Assembly: GCA_023897205.1 (NCBI GenBank) | Contig: JAHWDD010000008.1 | Location: 2,108,001-2,172,000, forward strand | DNA length: 64,000 nt | Reading direction: 5' to 3' | DNA from: Exophiala sp. HKRS030 | Lineage: Eukaryota; Ascomycota; Eurotiomycetes; Chaetothyriales; Herpotrichiellaceae | Shown here: positions 47,037 through 59,400 of the stretch, one piece after another | How the letters are laid out: every line of letters begins with the position of its first letter | Numbering within the stretch: position 1 is the first letter of the stretch | Made by a program: the position numbers and the translations under genes | Notes under the pieces: model-generated | The model's input: the letters and a program-made list of their open reading frames with translations, nothing else | Told to the model about the DNA's origin: nothing | Databases searched by the model: none

Positions 47037-49387
47037 ACGTAGAGAGACTACAGAACGATTGATGTGACGAGATCGATGGAGACCCATGGCTTGATGAACG
47101 AGATATCCAGGAGAGAGCTCAACAGCACCAGTTGCTTGATGACCATCTCCGATTGTGATGATCACTGATGCCCAATACGTCGGACAGAGGGCCTTGAAAG
47201 CCCGACATTCCTTCACCACAAACTACTTGCTTTTCTTTGCATGGCGATGGCGTTCCGGGAAAGTTTCAAAATATGATTAGCTGCACAGCTGCAGAACTTC
47301 ACGATCACAGTCCGACTCGATAGATAAGGGTCGTCGACGGGATCATGTGGAAGTTTGATCTTTCAATTTCTGCAAATCAGTCTTTGCATGTCATGACACC
47401 ACACCAAGATTTCCTTTTTTTTAACAGTTGTCACGATTTCATCGCGAACATACATCGCCTGGGAAATTTCAACCAATGTACAAATAGCTTGAGCAACGTC
47501 GCTCCACCAACAGAAGCCCGAGACACGAAAAGATTCATGACCACAATACTTGGACTGGCGCCAGTGGGAAAGTTGAAGTCTTTTGAAAACATGCGCCAAC
47601 CGAGAACTGCGCTTTGGAGCAGAGAGGAAGAAAATTGGCAGGGTATTGAAAGACTCCCTGACTTATCTACAGCAGAGGATGGGAAAGCAATGAGCTTTTG
47701 TTTATCTCCCTCGTGCTCTCCATCCCGTTTTTGGGTATATAACCAAGAATGAAATAGATAATCCATATTTTCTAACTCTTCAATCTCTGCTTCTCATGAT
47801 TCTTGGAAATTGACCTTGTAGTTGCAAATTGCTTCATTCTATACAACTGTTCTTCCTTAGTTAAAATGCTCTTTTGTTTTCCAACTTGCCAATCTAACTA
47901 GTCTTCTCCCTCTCCCCATTTTCCCACTTAGCCCTGCAGACAGCTGAACCTAAAGTTCTGAGTTGAGTACAGTACGGAGTACAGTGACTAGTTACCTAGG
48001 TATTTAGGACTCACCCGAATAGTAACTTAGTCAGTCGGCCGGTCGTCGTGCCCGTCCAATCTGTGCGACACGACATAACCATACATACATACATGCATGC
48101 TTGTATGCAATGCCCAGCAAAAGAAACGTATATCGGCGTGCAAGCTCAATAATAATAATAATGCATCTGTATTCCACTCTTCAGACTCCGTGTATACATA
48201 TATACAGACATACAGACATACAGACATACAGACATACAGACATACAGACATACAGACATACAGACATACAGACATACAGACATACAGACATACAGACAGA
48301 CAGACACCTGTACTGTAGATACATTGCTGCCAGGGCAAGTGAGGGAGGCTGATGGTTAGTTAGTTTGCTAACTAGTTAGCTAAGCAACGCACTCGCAATG
48401 GGTCGGGTCTGGTTGACTACTGAGTACCTCAGGTAGCTAATTAACTAGTTAGGTTGATTTGGTCATGTACTCGGTATAGTCTAACTAAGTCCCTAGGCAT
48501 AGACATGGCTACGACTGTGATAGCAACTGCGGACTATACACTGTACACTGTAGATCTTCAGAACTTGCTATGTCGGGGCCATTTTGCTCTCAATGTCCCT
48601 GCCATGAGCATAAGTGTGCGTTGTATGGTGATGACGACGCGTGAAGTGGCTGTACCATACCATTCCCATCACTCACTCGCATGTTTGCTTGTTTGTTTGA
48701 CTACCCTAACTGCTACGCAAATGGTCAGGTGATGATCTGTTCTTGATTGTCCTTGTCTTTGCCTCGGATGATTTTGATCGATCTACGAATCTTTCAACCC
48801 CTGCATTCGGCATAAACATGCTCATAATTGTTTTGGTGAGAAGCCATTTGTGTTTGTTTTTGATGTTCATGACTAGTTGACAATGCATAGAGGGTGCGCC
48901 GGATACGGAGACGGCGATGGTATATGCATGGCGGGGCGGACGCAGGTGTTGTTTCAAGTCATGTTTGGAAGATTGTATGAGGTGAGATGGGAACTTCGTC
49001 TTGAAAGGTGGCTGTCTGTCCACATCATCATCATGGCGATGCACAATGGATGCGGAGGAGACAATGCATCTAGTCAGTCGTCTCGGCAATGTCTTGATGC
49101 GATGCCGTCTCGTCTCGTCTCGTCTTGTGTCCCGAAGTCGAATATTCTGGAAAAGTAATTCCTTGCCTCTTACGAGGGTTGCGCCGGGTTGTGCTTGACG
49201 GGCATGGAATGTGGATGTTTATCGTATTCGATCTTACGTTGTAGGTTCAAGGGTGGAGGGTGGGGAGTGGCTTGGTTGCTGTGACCAAACACAGTACTTT
49301 GTGCACCGGATGGCGTTGGGCCACTCTCGGAGAAAATAAACTTTGGCAGAAATTGATGGATTGTGTAGCGGGTAATAAACCTCTTCC
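47037..49387. other. Intergenic region with 8-bp tandem repeat
   Basis: 2.35 kb. It contains tacctaggta at 47993-48002 next to agtacggagtac at 47971-47982, an (aat) run at ~48149-48162, the octamer repeat at ~48203-48307, and a CTAGTTA-rich tract at 48355-48460. No supported gene. Confidence 0.5.
48203..48307. repeat. Tandem repeat of 8-bp unit catacaga
   Basis: About 12 almost perfect copies of an 8-bp unit (acagacat in phase), ending in a few cagacaga variants. It is a microsatellite-like array in an intergenic spacer. Being 8 bp, the unit cycles through all reading frames and the long ORFs over it are by-products. Confidence 0.95.
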
Positions 49388-50540
49388 TCACGACGTCTTC
49401 TTCGCCTTGCCCGTGGAGGTCAAGACCAACTCAGCAGCGCCACCAGTGTTGGTCTGCTGCGGTTGTGACTGAGAGTCATGATAATCCTGTTCTTCCTTCT
49501 CGCTGAGATTAATTCTCCTGCCCACGCCTAGCCCGACACTACTTGTCACAATTCTTCCCACCGTCCATCCTAGGACGCAGCCCCAAATGACCGTGCATGG
49601 CCACTTCTGCCAATCACGATCCCAGTCCAACGCGATAGGGATGGCTCCAATCCAACCTCCAACCATGACACCGACAGTCCCGGCCCAGACGCCGGACTCG
49701 TCGAATGGTAGCCACGCAGCCGTAATGTCTCGCCACGCCATTGTAGATACGCCGTGGGAGTAGAACAGGGGTAGGTAGCCTAGTAATGAGACATGAAGCG
49801 AAAGTAGAAGTGTGTGCGGAAGGAGAGTGGTCGGGTATAATGGAGCTCCGAGGACAAGTGCGACGACAGCCAGTGGAAGAGGTGGGAGGGCAAAGGCGAG
49901 GATTAGAGACAAGAGGGTTGGCTATCGTCAGAGTTAGACACAGATCATAAGATACTACAGATGCGGTGGCCAGGAGAGTAATGTCCGCGATGAATGCTAG
50001 ATTTGGCGTCTGAAAACTTACCACGGCTCTACCTCTCCAACTCCCTCCGCTGTTATGGTCACTCGAGCCCACGGCTCTACTGTTCTTGCTTCCTGCACTG
50101 ATGGCACCACTAGCAGAAGATATCACGCCCGCCTTTTTTCTCAGACTGCCCGTCGAACTGACATTGCCGCTCTTACCGGTCTTCCCGCTTCCATAACTCG
50201 CTGTGCCCTCGATGATTCTTCCGGCATTCGTGCCACTAACCCAATTTCCTGCGGAAGGAAGGCTTGTCGCGACATATGCAGTCTGAGCAAGAGTTACGAA
50301 GACGAGGTCCTGGATAAGTGTGGGTAATGGATCCGCGATCAATGAACTTGAACGGAGGTAGTAGTATGCTGGGATGAGAAGAGTGTGGACTTGGTTGTAG
50401 CGTCTTGCTAACAAGGAGTCCAGAAGTGGGATCTGCTGCGTAGTTGGAGTAAGGAGACGAGCTGCGGTGGAGGAAGATGATAGAGACTGCGATGGTAGGT
50501 CAAGATGTGTGAGGGAGCCGGAGGAAGTGGAGGGAGGCAT
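49388..50540 (-). CDS. GPI11: GPI biosynthesis protein GPI11 (PIG-F)
   Basis: Endoplasmic-reticulum multipass protein that supports phosphoethanolamine transfer to the GPI anchor precursor. Exons are 50540-50022 and 49921-49388; the intron 49922-50021 is 100 nt, GTAAGT..GATAG, phase 0. The protein has 350 aa. The start is the ATG at 50540 (MPPSTSSGSL). Hydrophobic segments occur at ~65-100 and repeatedly in exon 2 (LSLILAFALPPLPLAVVALVL). The diagnostic C-terminal motif GAIPIALDWDRDWQKWP is followed by CTVIWGCVLGWTVGR. Between the second hydrophobic region and exon 2 there is a ~75-residue Gly/Ser/Lys-rich loop (SGKTGKSGNVSSTGS), which explains the length above the usual ~220-260 aa. The frame is intact. 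Confidence 0.94.
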
Positions 50541-51211
50541 GCTGGCAAGGATAAGGATAGCACGCAGAGAGTGAAGACCAAGTCGAGGATGATCACGATG
50601 ACATATGGCGCGGTGCAGGCTGGTGTTTTGAGCGCATTCTCTTGTGGCTTTATTGTCTTTCAAACCCAGTCAAAGACCTTCATGAGCTCTAAGTGCTCTG
50701 ATTATGGCAGTCAGGGAGATTGAACGGAGGTGGTGCTTATATGTTCGAAGTTAGACCGAAGGCTGGTGAGAGGTCATGTCGTGTTCATCCAAATAAATAT
50801 ATTTCTTGGCATCGAAGCCCCTTTGTTTCAGCCTCGGCTCTCCCATTCAACAGCCTTATGCCACGTGCGGAGGACCGCTTCCGGAGGATACCTCAATCAT
50901 TTGTACTTTAGTTCAACTAAACATATAAATTGGCTACAATATGCCTCTTTGCTAAACGCTATCGGTGTGCCTTCCCTTATTGTTGTACAGATCATTCCAT
51001 GGGACTCTTAACAACCTGGATCCATCACTGCATGTTACCTTGACAGAAGCCACATACGGATTTCTTCATGTACGGTTTGTCGCGCAATAACGCTGAAGGA
51101 GCTCCTCGTTACAACACTCCAGCATTCAAATAGTACTCAGATTACCCTGAGTCACTGAGAAGTTATACAATAACAACCCACAGACAAATTGCTTTTCGGA
51201 CTAGTTTGCCT
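50541..51211. other. Intergenic region
   Basis: 671 bp between two minus-strand genes; the promoter of GPI11 lies here. No ORF of interest. Confidence 0.5.
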
Positions 51212-53061
51212 TCAAGCCACCAAGACAGGAGAATTGCCTCGTGCAGTTTCAAATGTGTTTTTTCGTTCCTGGGGAGTCTCATACACATCCATAAACCCAT
51301 CCACCTCCTCCACATCGGATTCAGTCTCCGTTGAGCTGAATCGTGAGATTTCTTTGCCCTGACTTTGAAAAGCAGGAGCACGGTGAAGTGACCGTGGTGT
51401 ACCCATTGCCGTGTGCGACGATTCAGGACTGGGTGTCGGGTAAGACTCACGAATAGTGGCGTAGACAGGACCTCGCAATTCATCCAGTTCGCGTTGCATC
51501 GCCATGACTTGATCCTCTAGTTTTCGTCGCGCCGCTTGTTCTTGCTTTAATATCTCTAACAATGCCTCGAATTTTTCGGCCGGAATGTGAATCGAAGTTG
51601 CTGATGGTGGCCGAGGAGACTTCGGTCTTGCCGTCGAAGGTCTTATAGTTACAGTCGTGGCCTTGCTAGCTCGTTGAGAACGGAACAAATCATCTTCACC
51701 TGCCAATACTGACGGTGAATGGCCAGGTGACGAGAGGAAAGTAATATCATGTACCGTAGGAGGAGATGAGAAGAAAGAGAAATTTTGACTCGAGGTTGGA
51801 GTCGGCTCAGTACGTTCATCCGCAAAGGCCTCATGAATAGAGCCTTGCATCGATCGTCTCGACTGAAGCATTGGTTTGGGAATGTTGGTGCCCTGAAGTT
51901 TGGCGATTGCGTATTCAAAGTCGAACAACTTGATCTCCAGAGTATTGACCCTCTGCTCCAAGCTGATAGCAGGACCATCATGGTCATTAAGGCCAAAGTC
52001 AAAGGTTTGCAATGGGTTGACGCTGCTGGAGCTGCGTTCAAATTCGTCTACCGAATCCACCGACTGTGATACATGCATTGGATCAACCGCAATAGACTGA
52101 CCGCTGTAAACAGGAACAGGGTTTTGAATTGCACTGGTGCGCCAGTACGCGATCTCGCTAGCACGATTTCGACTTGAAGTCGTCTCGACACCACCTTGAC
52201 GTAAGAGCTCATTGAGAGCATCAGCACTTCTTGATCGACGTTTCAATTGACCATCTGAAACGCAATCTTCCCTAGCCCATTTTTCCTCATGATGTGATGC
52301 TGGACCTGACCAATCATTCAGAGATAGAGCAAGACCAGCTTCTCTATCACTGAAAACAAGGCTCGGTAGTGTATTGCGTCGGCCATGCCGAGATGGTGGC
52401 TGAATGCCCCAACATCGATGCTATTTGGTCGATACTGGATAGAATGTGAACCTAGGGCGGTCTCGGGAGCCACACCAGCCGAGAGCTGAGTTCTATCCGC
52501 CTGAGGAGTTGAGAGTCGTTCGACGACCGGGTTGAGATGACCAGGATCACTCTGAAAGTATTGCGCATCAGTGGCTGCGGCGGGGGCTGATCGATGTCGT
52601 TTACTTGAGAACAACCGTTTGAGGGCAGCGCGAAAACCGGATTTCTTTTGGGTAAGGGATGATTTGGATGGCGCCGATGACATGGTGCTCGGCATGAATG
52701 ACGGGCCTGTAGAGGCGCGCATCGTAGAGTCGTTAGGGACATGGCCTGTGGAAACGTGTCTGTAATGTGGTTCTACTGCTGGACTAGTTCTATGTCGCCA
52801 CGTCGAATCATTTAGTGTTGGGCCAGACAAATATCTAGTATGTGACACGGCATCAGTGCTGGGATAAGCGTCACCGCTAACATAAGGCATAGGATCCGAG
52901 ATTTTGAGATCTCCCCGTCGTATCGCGGCGCCGGTTGCTGCCAGGTTCAGTGAGCCGCCACTCCGATGGGTGGGAGATGGCATGATTGAAAAAGTTGTTA
53001 AATAGAAAGGGGGAATGGTCCGATTAAGGGACGACCGGGCTTCGGGGCCTGGCAGCGTCAT
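51212..53061 (-). CDS. Conserved low-complexity protein with coiled coil, function unknown (frame broken at a C-run)
   Basis: One long minus-strand gene of ~590-616 aa without introns. The start is either the ATG at 53061 or, more likely, 52983 (MPSPTHRSGGSLNLAATGAA). The N-terminal half is Ser/Thr-rich with a basic stretch (GFRAALKRLFSSKRH). The middle has RHGRRNTLPSLVFSDREAG and KRRSRSADALNELLRQG, motifs I recall from unnamed ascomycete proteins. Coiled coil is likely at SLEQRVNTLEIKLFDFEYAIAK and in the C-terminal third (AARRKLEDQVMAMQRELDEL). At + strand 52407-52410 (cccc) the frame shifts: restoring one G on the coding strand gives VGGIQPPSRHGRRNTLPS. From 52983 the span is 1772 nt, one short of a multiple of three. 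The function is unknown; a scaffold role is only a guess. Confidence 0.75.
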
Positions 53062-56000
53062 CTTGCTACTACGCCCGCGAAATGTTGGATGTGTAAGCGC
53101 AGGTGAGGATGATAGAAGTAAAGACTGATGCCAGCAGGGGCGCAACTCGAACGAAGGCAGGCCTTGGACTTGTTGAAGAATTGCGACGTAGTAGAAGTGA
53201 ATAGCAAGAGGAGAATCTGAGGGGCTATCTAGCCGCTCTTGTGTCCAGGATATGCAAGAGAAAGAGCCTGTCTGATTCGTATAAGACAAGGGAATGTCCG
53301 TGAGGATAAAGCCCAGATTTGTTGGACCGAACAGGTGGGCAAGGCAAAGTTGCGATCAGAGTGAGTGAGTATGATAGTAGGACATTGATTGGCTCCGAAT
53401 CAGCCCCAAGGAAGGACAGGACAACACAGAAACACGGGCCGAATGGAAGGATCAAGAAAGTGGAAACGGGGGCCTGATGGAAGCTAGAAGTAAATATGAC
53501 AGGAAGATGAAATCCTCCAGTCCACGGCCGGCAATTTGAGGTCGACTATACGGTGGAAACAAAGTAATGTCGCTGTCTGAAGGGAAAACAGGATGTTGAA
53601 TACAAAGAGCCGATCGGAAACATCGGTATCAGCTGGAGCAAGAATAGGATTGAGACTACATAGTCAGAATTGGCTTCGGCATCGCTTCGACCCGCCGCAT
53701 TGCATGGCAATAAATACACTTGGGTACCAGCTCCATTCATTCGGAGGAGGGGTCAGGCGGGCGGAGATGTGGTGGACTGGGTGTTTGGCGGATGGCAAGT
53801 CGTCAGTGTCATGCCTCAGAGATGAGATGCCAGGATGATAGTGGATTGATCTGACTTGAGTGACAGCAAAAGACCAAAGACTGGCGCTCCGTGATGGTCG
53901 TATAGTGGGTTCGCAATGCGCTGGCACGGGGTTGTCGTGTCTTTGGAAGAGCGTTTCAGTGAGGACTGGAGCATGGATATTGTGGGAGAGGGTGTGCAGC
54001 AAAGTGAATCAAGGAGTAAGAAAGAGGAACTATGGGGGTCGAGGCTAGCGAGGGTTGACCAGTTAGAATGCAATGATAGATCGTTTGTCGGGGTGGAGCC
54101 GAGTGGATCAACATCTTACCAGGTCAAATCCCGGTTTGCACTCTCAGAAAGGTTTAGCTAGAGAATTAGCTACAGACGGTTGGTCTCTGGGCCACAAAGT
54201 GCCTGGAAGTCAACAGCTGGACGACCCACGACGCCCACACAAGCACGCCGAATTGGGCACCTGATGAGCCTGGAGGGTGCAGGGTTCGCCTAGGATTCGG
54301 CGACGAGAAGCTCGTTGAGTGCTTGGAGCGCTGGGCGTTGCTGTATTTTTGAGCTAGGGATTGACGTTCACGACTTGAGTGTTTGTAACCGAGCTTTGAT
54401 GGCGCCGGGTATCCGCGATCTGGAACTCTAGACCCTTGATGGTCTTGATGTCGCACTTGGAGCCTGATGGTTGGATGCAGGGGACAATCGATAGCAAGAC
54501 TGCATGCGTGGTCAGAAGATAAGTATGATAAAGTTGGACTACTGGAGCGCTGGTATCCAGATGATTGACCTCGCTGGTGTTTCCGACACTAATGAAGTGC
54601 AAAAGCGGCCATCATCCTCGCTTCGGGTTTGAGTCTAAATTACGCGTGGTGGTTGGCACGAACGGGTATGATTGTTGCTTGACACGAATTGACTGGACCA
54701 TCGGATGCTTCAACGGCCACACTCCTGGGCTTTCTCGATGGCCTCGTGGCCGCGGCGGTGGGTTAAGTCCTGAGTAATTGAGTCTTGACGATGGGCAACT
54801 GCCAACCACTCACCGCCATCGATCAAAGGTTCAGTTTCGGAGGCAGATTACTTTTGTTTTGTAGTGTTGACCCACCAAGATCAGGTAGTGACTGTTTCGC
54901 CATGAATCTATTGAAGGACTCGGAAGAGGTCAGATAGTGGAGATGCCAGCGAGCTTCAGGCTGAAGCCCCAGTGCGAGTGGGTAGGGCGGGAGACGAGGA
55001 GTAAGTAGACACGGAGTAGTTAGTTGGTTGGAGAGTGAGAAGTGAGAAGTGGTTGATATTTGGTGATTGATATTGGGTGGTGGATTCTTTTTTAGGCAGG
55101 TACCTACTAGGTATGTACCTACACAGTTAAGTAGACAGTCTAACATAGTATGTAGGCAGGAACGCAAGTAGACATACTGCGTTGCACCTGCCTTCGAATC
55201 CAACAGTCAATAACTACTGGATATTCTGTCTATGTAAGTGCCTGACGAGTTAACAAGCATAGCAGTGACAAATGATTTCTATCGTGAGCAACTTGCATGA
55301 GCCAGTACGCAGTACGTCGACCTGGATGTGGATGTGAATAGATACTCTGTATCAGCTGCTGTATCATCTGGCTTAGCCACTCGTATCATGAAAGACTCCC
55401 CAAAGTCTCGAGTCTCTAATTCGCAACTACTGGTTAGTGGCCAGTGGCCAGTGGTTCCTCGTTATTGCTCTCGCAGTCTGGGTGTCGCGGTCTCATCGTC
55501 TTACTGGTCTACCCCTGCGCCATGCAGCTGTCGCTGCAAGTCATCTCTTAGTTTGTGTTAATTACCGTTAACTCAGTTGTGACTTGTAAGTTGGTTGTAA
55601 TTCGACACCCTTGAGTCATGACTGCCGTTTCGCGGCTCGTGGGTCGCGGCTCCTCAACATGGTTCTCGCGGACGCTCCTGCCCATTCAGTGTTTCGGCTG
55701 AACTCAGCGCACAATGCAATGATGAATTATTCGTTTTGGACAGAGACACTCCAACGTCGCGCATTTCTTTGTTCTATCTACCAGTATTAACGACCCATGC
55801 TACCACGCCACACCACGCACTGTAATCCTTAGCCTCTGTACGGGGCATCTACTACGGGCCACAAGTCCTGGATCTTGCTCTCACGGTCTCGCCGTCTCAG
55901 CTACTCTCGAGTCTCGATGCGGGATCATCGTCCGAGGACCCCGACTGGCGGCCGCGTGGAGCCATCAAGTCTGCGAACATAAGGAAGAAGAATCCTTGTC

Positions 56001-56993
56001 TGCTCCCCTGTCCTCGCCAGGTGCAAAAGGCCCGTCGTTCAATCTTTGGAGAAGGCAAAACTCCAGTCGATGTAGCAGCCCTCGTTATTATTGATCGTAA
56101 CCGAAAAATCCAACAGCTGATCATACCCTCCAGGTCGTCATATATTCTTGCAACGCAATACTGTCTTGCCACGCTTGCTTAGGTCGCCCACGTTGCCTTA
56201 GACATGTGTGACCTGGATGATGGACATCATAACCCTTAGCTCAAACTCACTTTGCGCAATCCATGGAACCACCGATGGGTGTAGCCGGCATCTTGGTCCT
56301 TATTGGCCACACTTGAGAATGCTACCAAGTCACCAATTGCCTTGCGCCAAACCTTCAGCTTGGTCTTATGATCATCTACTCCTCGACGATCCGGAAACGC
56401 CGATGAGCGCAACCGAGTTAGGTCGCTCCTTCCGCCATTGCACCACAGCAGATTGCCATGAACTGCTGAATCCAATACACCACACGCTGCTCGTTTCGCC
56501 ATGATTCATGAACCCGTTCGTGCCGAGCACCTGGAAATTGCTCTTCAACACATCCACCGACCTACCTCGTTTCCCCTCCGAGCGTACCGACTGCTCGCGA
56601 GGTGCCACTCGTATCAAAAGTTACGCATAGCTCCAACTGCACCGCCGCCCAACACATCTTCCAAAGTCTGCTCCCGACTTCAAGTACCTATGCCAGCTGA
56701 GTAGACCATTTGAATGAATGTCTGGACGCGCTAGTCATTGTGCCTAGTTCAGGATTGCGCGTACTGATGAACCCGATCGTGCTCATGGCTCGATCCTTTC
56801 AGGCACCAACCACCATCAAATGTGATCGTTACAGGGAACCTATCTTGATCATGATCACGTTCTGATTGCTCAACCTCGGATTTGCTCCGCTACATGATCT
56901 ATCGCTTGCATCCGCTCGACGTGCCCGAGACTCGCACACGTGGGGATGAATGCCACATGTGTAACTGACAAATACAAGGCACCAAGTCACCAT
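53062..56993. other. Large intergenic region
   Basis: 3.9 kb without a supported gene. It holds the promoter/leader of the 51-53 kb gene, a TACCTACTAGGTATGTACCTAC-like stretch at ~55100-55125 and many short ORFs on both strands without family resemblance. A T-loop-like segment near 54122 does not fold into a tRNA. Confidence 0.5.
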
Positions 56994-59400
56994 TTACCCT
57001 TGTTCAAGTTCAGCTAGATTTGGATATCTCAGGTCGGCTTTCTCCTCCAGGTATTTGACCCAGTGCTTGAGGAACGAGCTACCTCCTGATACTGTTTCCG
57101 AGTCTCCCACTATGCACAAATGCCGTTTGGGTCTGGTCATAGCAACTGCGTCTAGTTTTAGCTTTTGCCAACTGCGATGCAACAAAACTTGGACATAGGT
57201 CAACCACGGTCAACATTACGCCATGCAGACCTGCTTGAAATCTGGGGCTACAACTGATCGTTCAATCAGGTCGCAAGTGGGAACATCAGGCACGGGCCAA
57301 TATTGGGTGAACAACTCACCATTTAATCTCCTTTTCTCGCCTAGAAAGCCCACATCTCTTTCGGCGTTGCTTCTGACGAGACTCACAACCACCGCCTCCT
57401 TTTCTCGCCCCTGGAAGCCATCAACACTTCCTAATTCAATCCCGGGGTACTTTTCCCTCAACAATGTGCTTAATATCGATAATTGGCCGTTATAGGGAGT
57501 CACAACTGCAATATCCTCGTCCTTGACTCCAGCATCGACCAACTTACTCACATGCAGAGCCGCCAGGGCGGCCTCCATCTCGTTACTTTTGCTGTCGCCT
57601 AGCAAGCTCGATTTCTTTACCGGACCGTTCACTTCGTCCTCCGTCCTCTCATAGAAATCTCCACCCTGTGTATCGTAGTATATCAGAGGCTCCATAGTAT
57701 CCTCAGTACTCTGCACCTCGTAGGGGAGATCTGTCAATAACCTCGCTTTTACCGACTCAGCCGCTATGAGCTTGCTTTCATATAGCTCATCACTTGGGAA
57801 CCGCATGATCCTCTCATGCATGCGATATTGGACGTTGAGGAGCCGCTTGATGCCGGGCCCATGCATTTCTAGCAGCCGATCGAACATGGTCGTCTCTAGA
57901 GACCACGATATCGCTTTCTTCACATCTTCCCCCTTGAGTGACAACTTTTCCAAGTCCTTCTCCAGAGTATTCCATACCTTCTTCTCGTCTTTGTTTGCCT
58001 TGTAATTGCCAGTTTTGATCGTAGGAGGTAGTTGTAAGTGGTCACCAGCAAGAACAAGTTTTCTTACGTTTGTTCCGCCAAAGACGAGTGGTATCCAGCA
58101 TTGTGGTTCTAGAGCTTGACTTGCTTCATCGATGACTACGACATCAAATTCCTGGGCTCGCACTTGATATCCACCTGCTCCATGAAGCGTTGACAACACG
58201 ACTTTACTGCCCGTGACGAGATCATCCACGCATTTACCTTCTCTCTCGCGATATTCCTTTCTCAATTCCTTGAGGTCCGCATAGATTGCTCGTCTTTCAC
58301 GAGCATTCCGAGTTTTTCGAATCGACGCCTGTTTCTGATCCAATTCCCTGCGCACGTCATTGACGATCCCTGCGGCGTCGCTGGTCCGGGACATGACCTC
58401 GAGTGAATGATTGAGGACGCTCGGCAACAGACGCGCAGGGTGACCCAGCCGAACGATAGGCGTTGATGGTGATGTTAACGCCAGTCGTTCTACAATGTTG
58501 TCGACGCTGATGTTGCTTGGCCCACAGACGAGGACCCGAAGATTCTGCCTCAGAAGCTGGAGAATGAGCTCGATCAAGGTATATGTTTTCCCGGTCCCGG
58601 GCGGGCCATGGATAAGAGCAACTTCAGGAGATGCCAGAGCAAATCGAATCGCGTCTCGCTGGGAGTCGTTGAGTGTAGGATCGAGAAACTCAATGTTTTT
58701 GAAACTCTCGAGGTCAGGTGTGCCCGGTGACGACAACCCCAGTAATACATTCTGTAGAGTCGTATATGACGTTTCGGGCGTCTTGAGCAATCTGGTCAAT
58801 GTCTGGTTCATGCGTTTGTAGGTAACGTCGTTGGCTAGCTTTACACTTAACCCAAGGAATCAGTCTCTTCCAATCCACGAGGCATCCTCCCTCGCCGATG
58901 TCGAAGCAGCGAATGTAAAATCATGTAACTCACATCCAAAGTCTCCCATCTGGAACGCGCTCCAGATCGCCGTCCGCAGAACCTCCATCCTTGCCCAAGG
59001 CAACCCACACCGCACGCTCACCAACCCTGGTGACCACACCCTCGACCCCCTGGGCCTTGAGATCCGCCGTCTCCTTCTTCTTGGCCGTCGCTTTGGGCAT
59101 TTCGCCAACGCGCACGATATCTCCAGGCCGAATCCCATGCTCAGGCAGTTCACCCTTCGACCCTTTTGGAATCACAGCCGGATCCAGAGATAACTCCATG
59201 ACCGTGCGACCGCCCATTCCGGTCTTGAGCGATGCGATTGTCAGTGACACCAAGGCCAGACCCGCGCGCGAGAGAATCGTAGGTGGCGTTGAGGACAGTA
59301 GCAGGCTTGTCTCTTGCACTTCAGACGCTTGCTCGAGGTTGACCAGATGAAGCAGTGTGGTAAAGAACGCGTGAGGCGGGAGCGGAGTCTTTGGCGCCAT
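56994..59400 (-). CDS. HCS1: UPF1-like superfamily 1 DNA/RNA helicase (SMUBP2/Hcs1 type)
   Basis: ATP-dependent 5'-3' helicase related to yeast Hcs1 and human IGHMBP2. Exons are 59400-58934, 58845-57320 and 57145-56994; introns of 88 and 174 nt. Total 2145 nt, 714 aa, frame intact. The N-terminal ~155 residues form the beta-barrel/stalk region (GIRPGDIVRVGEM, VEGVVTRVGERAVWVAL, PDGRLWIVKLANDVTYKRMN). Walker A GPPGTGKT lies at ~236-243, motif Ia at CGPSNISVDNI, Walker B VVVIDEASQ near 412, motif III LAGDHLQLPPT, motif IV NVQYRMHERIM, motif V GSVDGFQGREKEAVVVSLVRSN, and motif VI NVAMTRPKRHL, which spans the last intron. It lacks the R3H and AN1 domains of human IGHMBP2, as in yeast Hcs1. The 3' exon is needed for motif VI. 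Confidence 0.95.

Noticed and set aside
48027..48352. ORFs of 73-103 codons across the octamer array
   Set aside because: They exist only because the 8-bp repeat lacks stops in all frames.
6271..52410. Programmed ribosomal frameshifting or introns as explanation of the six frame breaks
   Set aside because: The sites share only a G/C run, lie in unrelated genes, show no slippery heptamer, and no GT..AG pair of plausible size restores the family sequence.
54061..54160. tRNA-like segment (gagccgagtgg ... ggtcaaatccc)
   Set aside because: Distance between the D-arm-like and T-arm-like parts is too short and no acceptor or anticodon stem can be formed.
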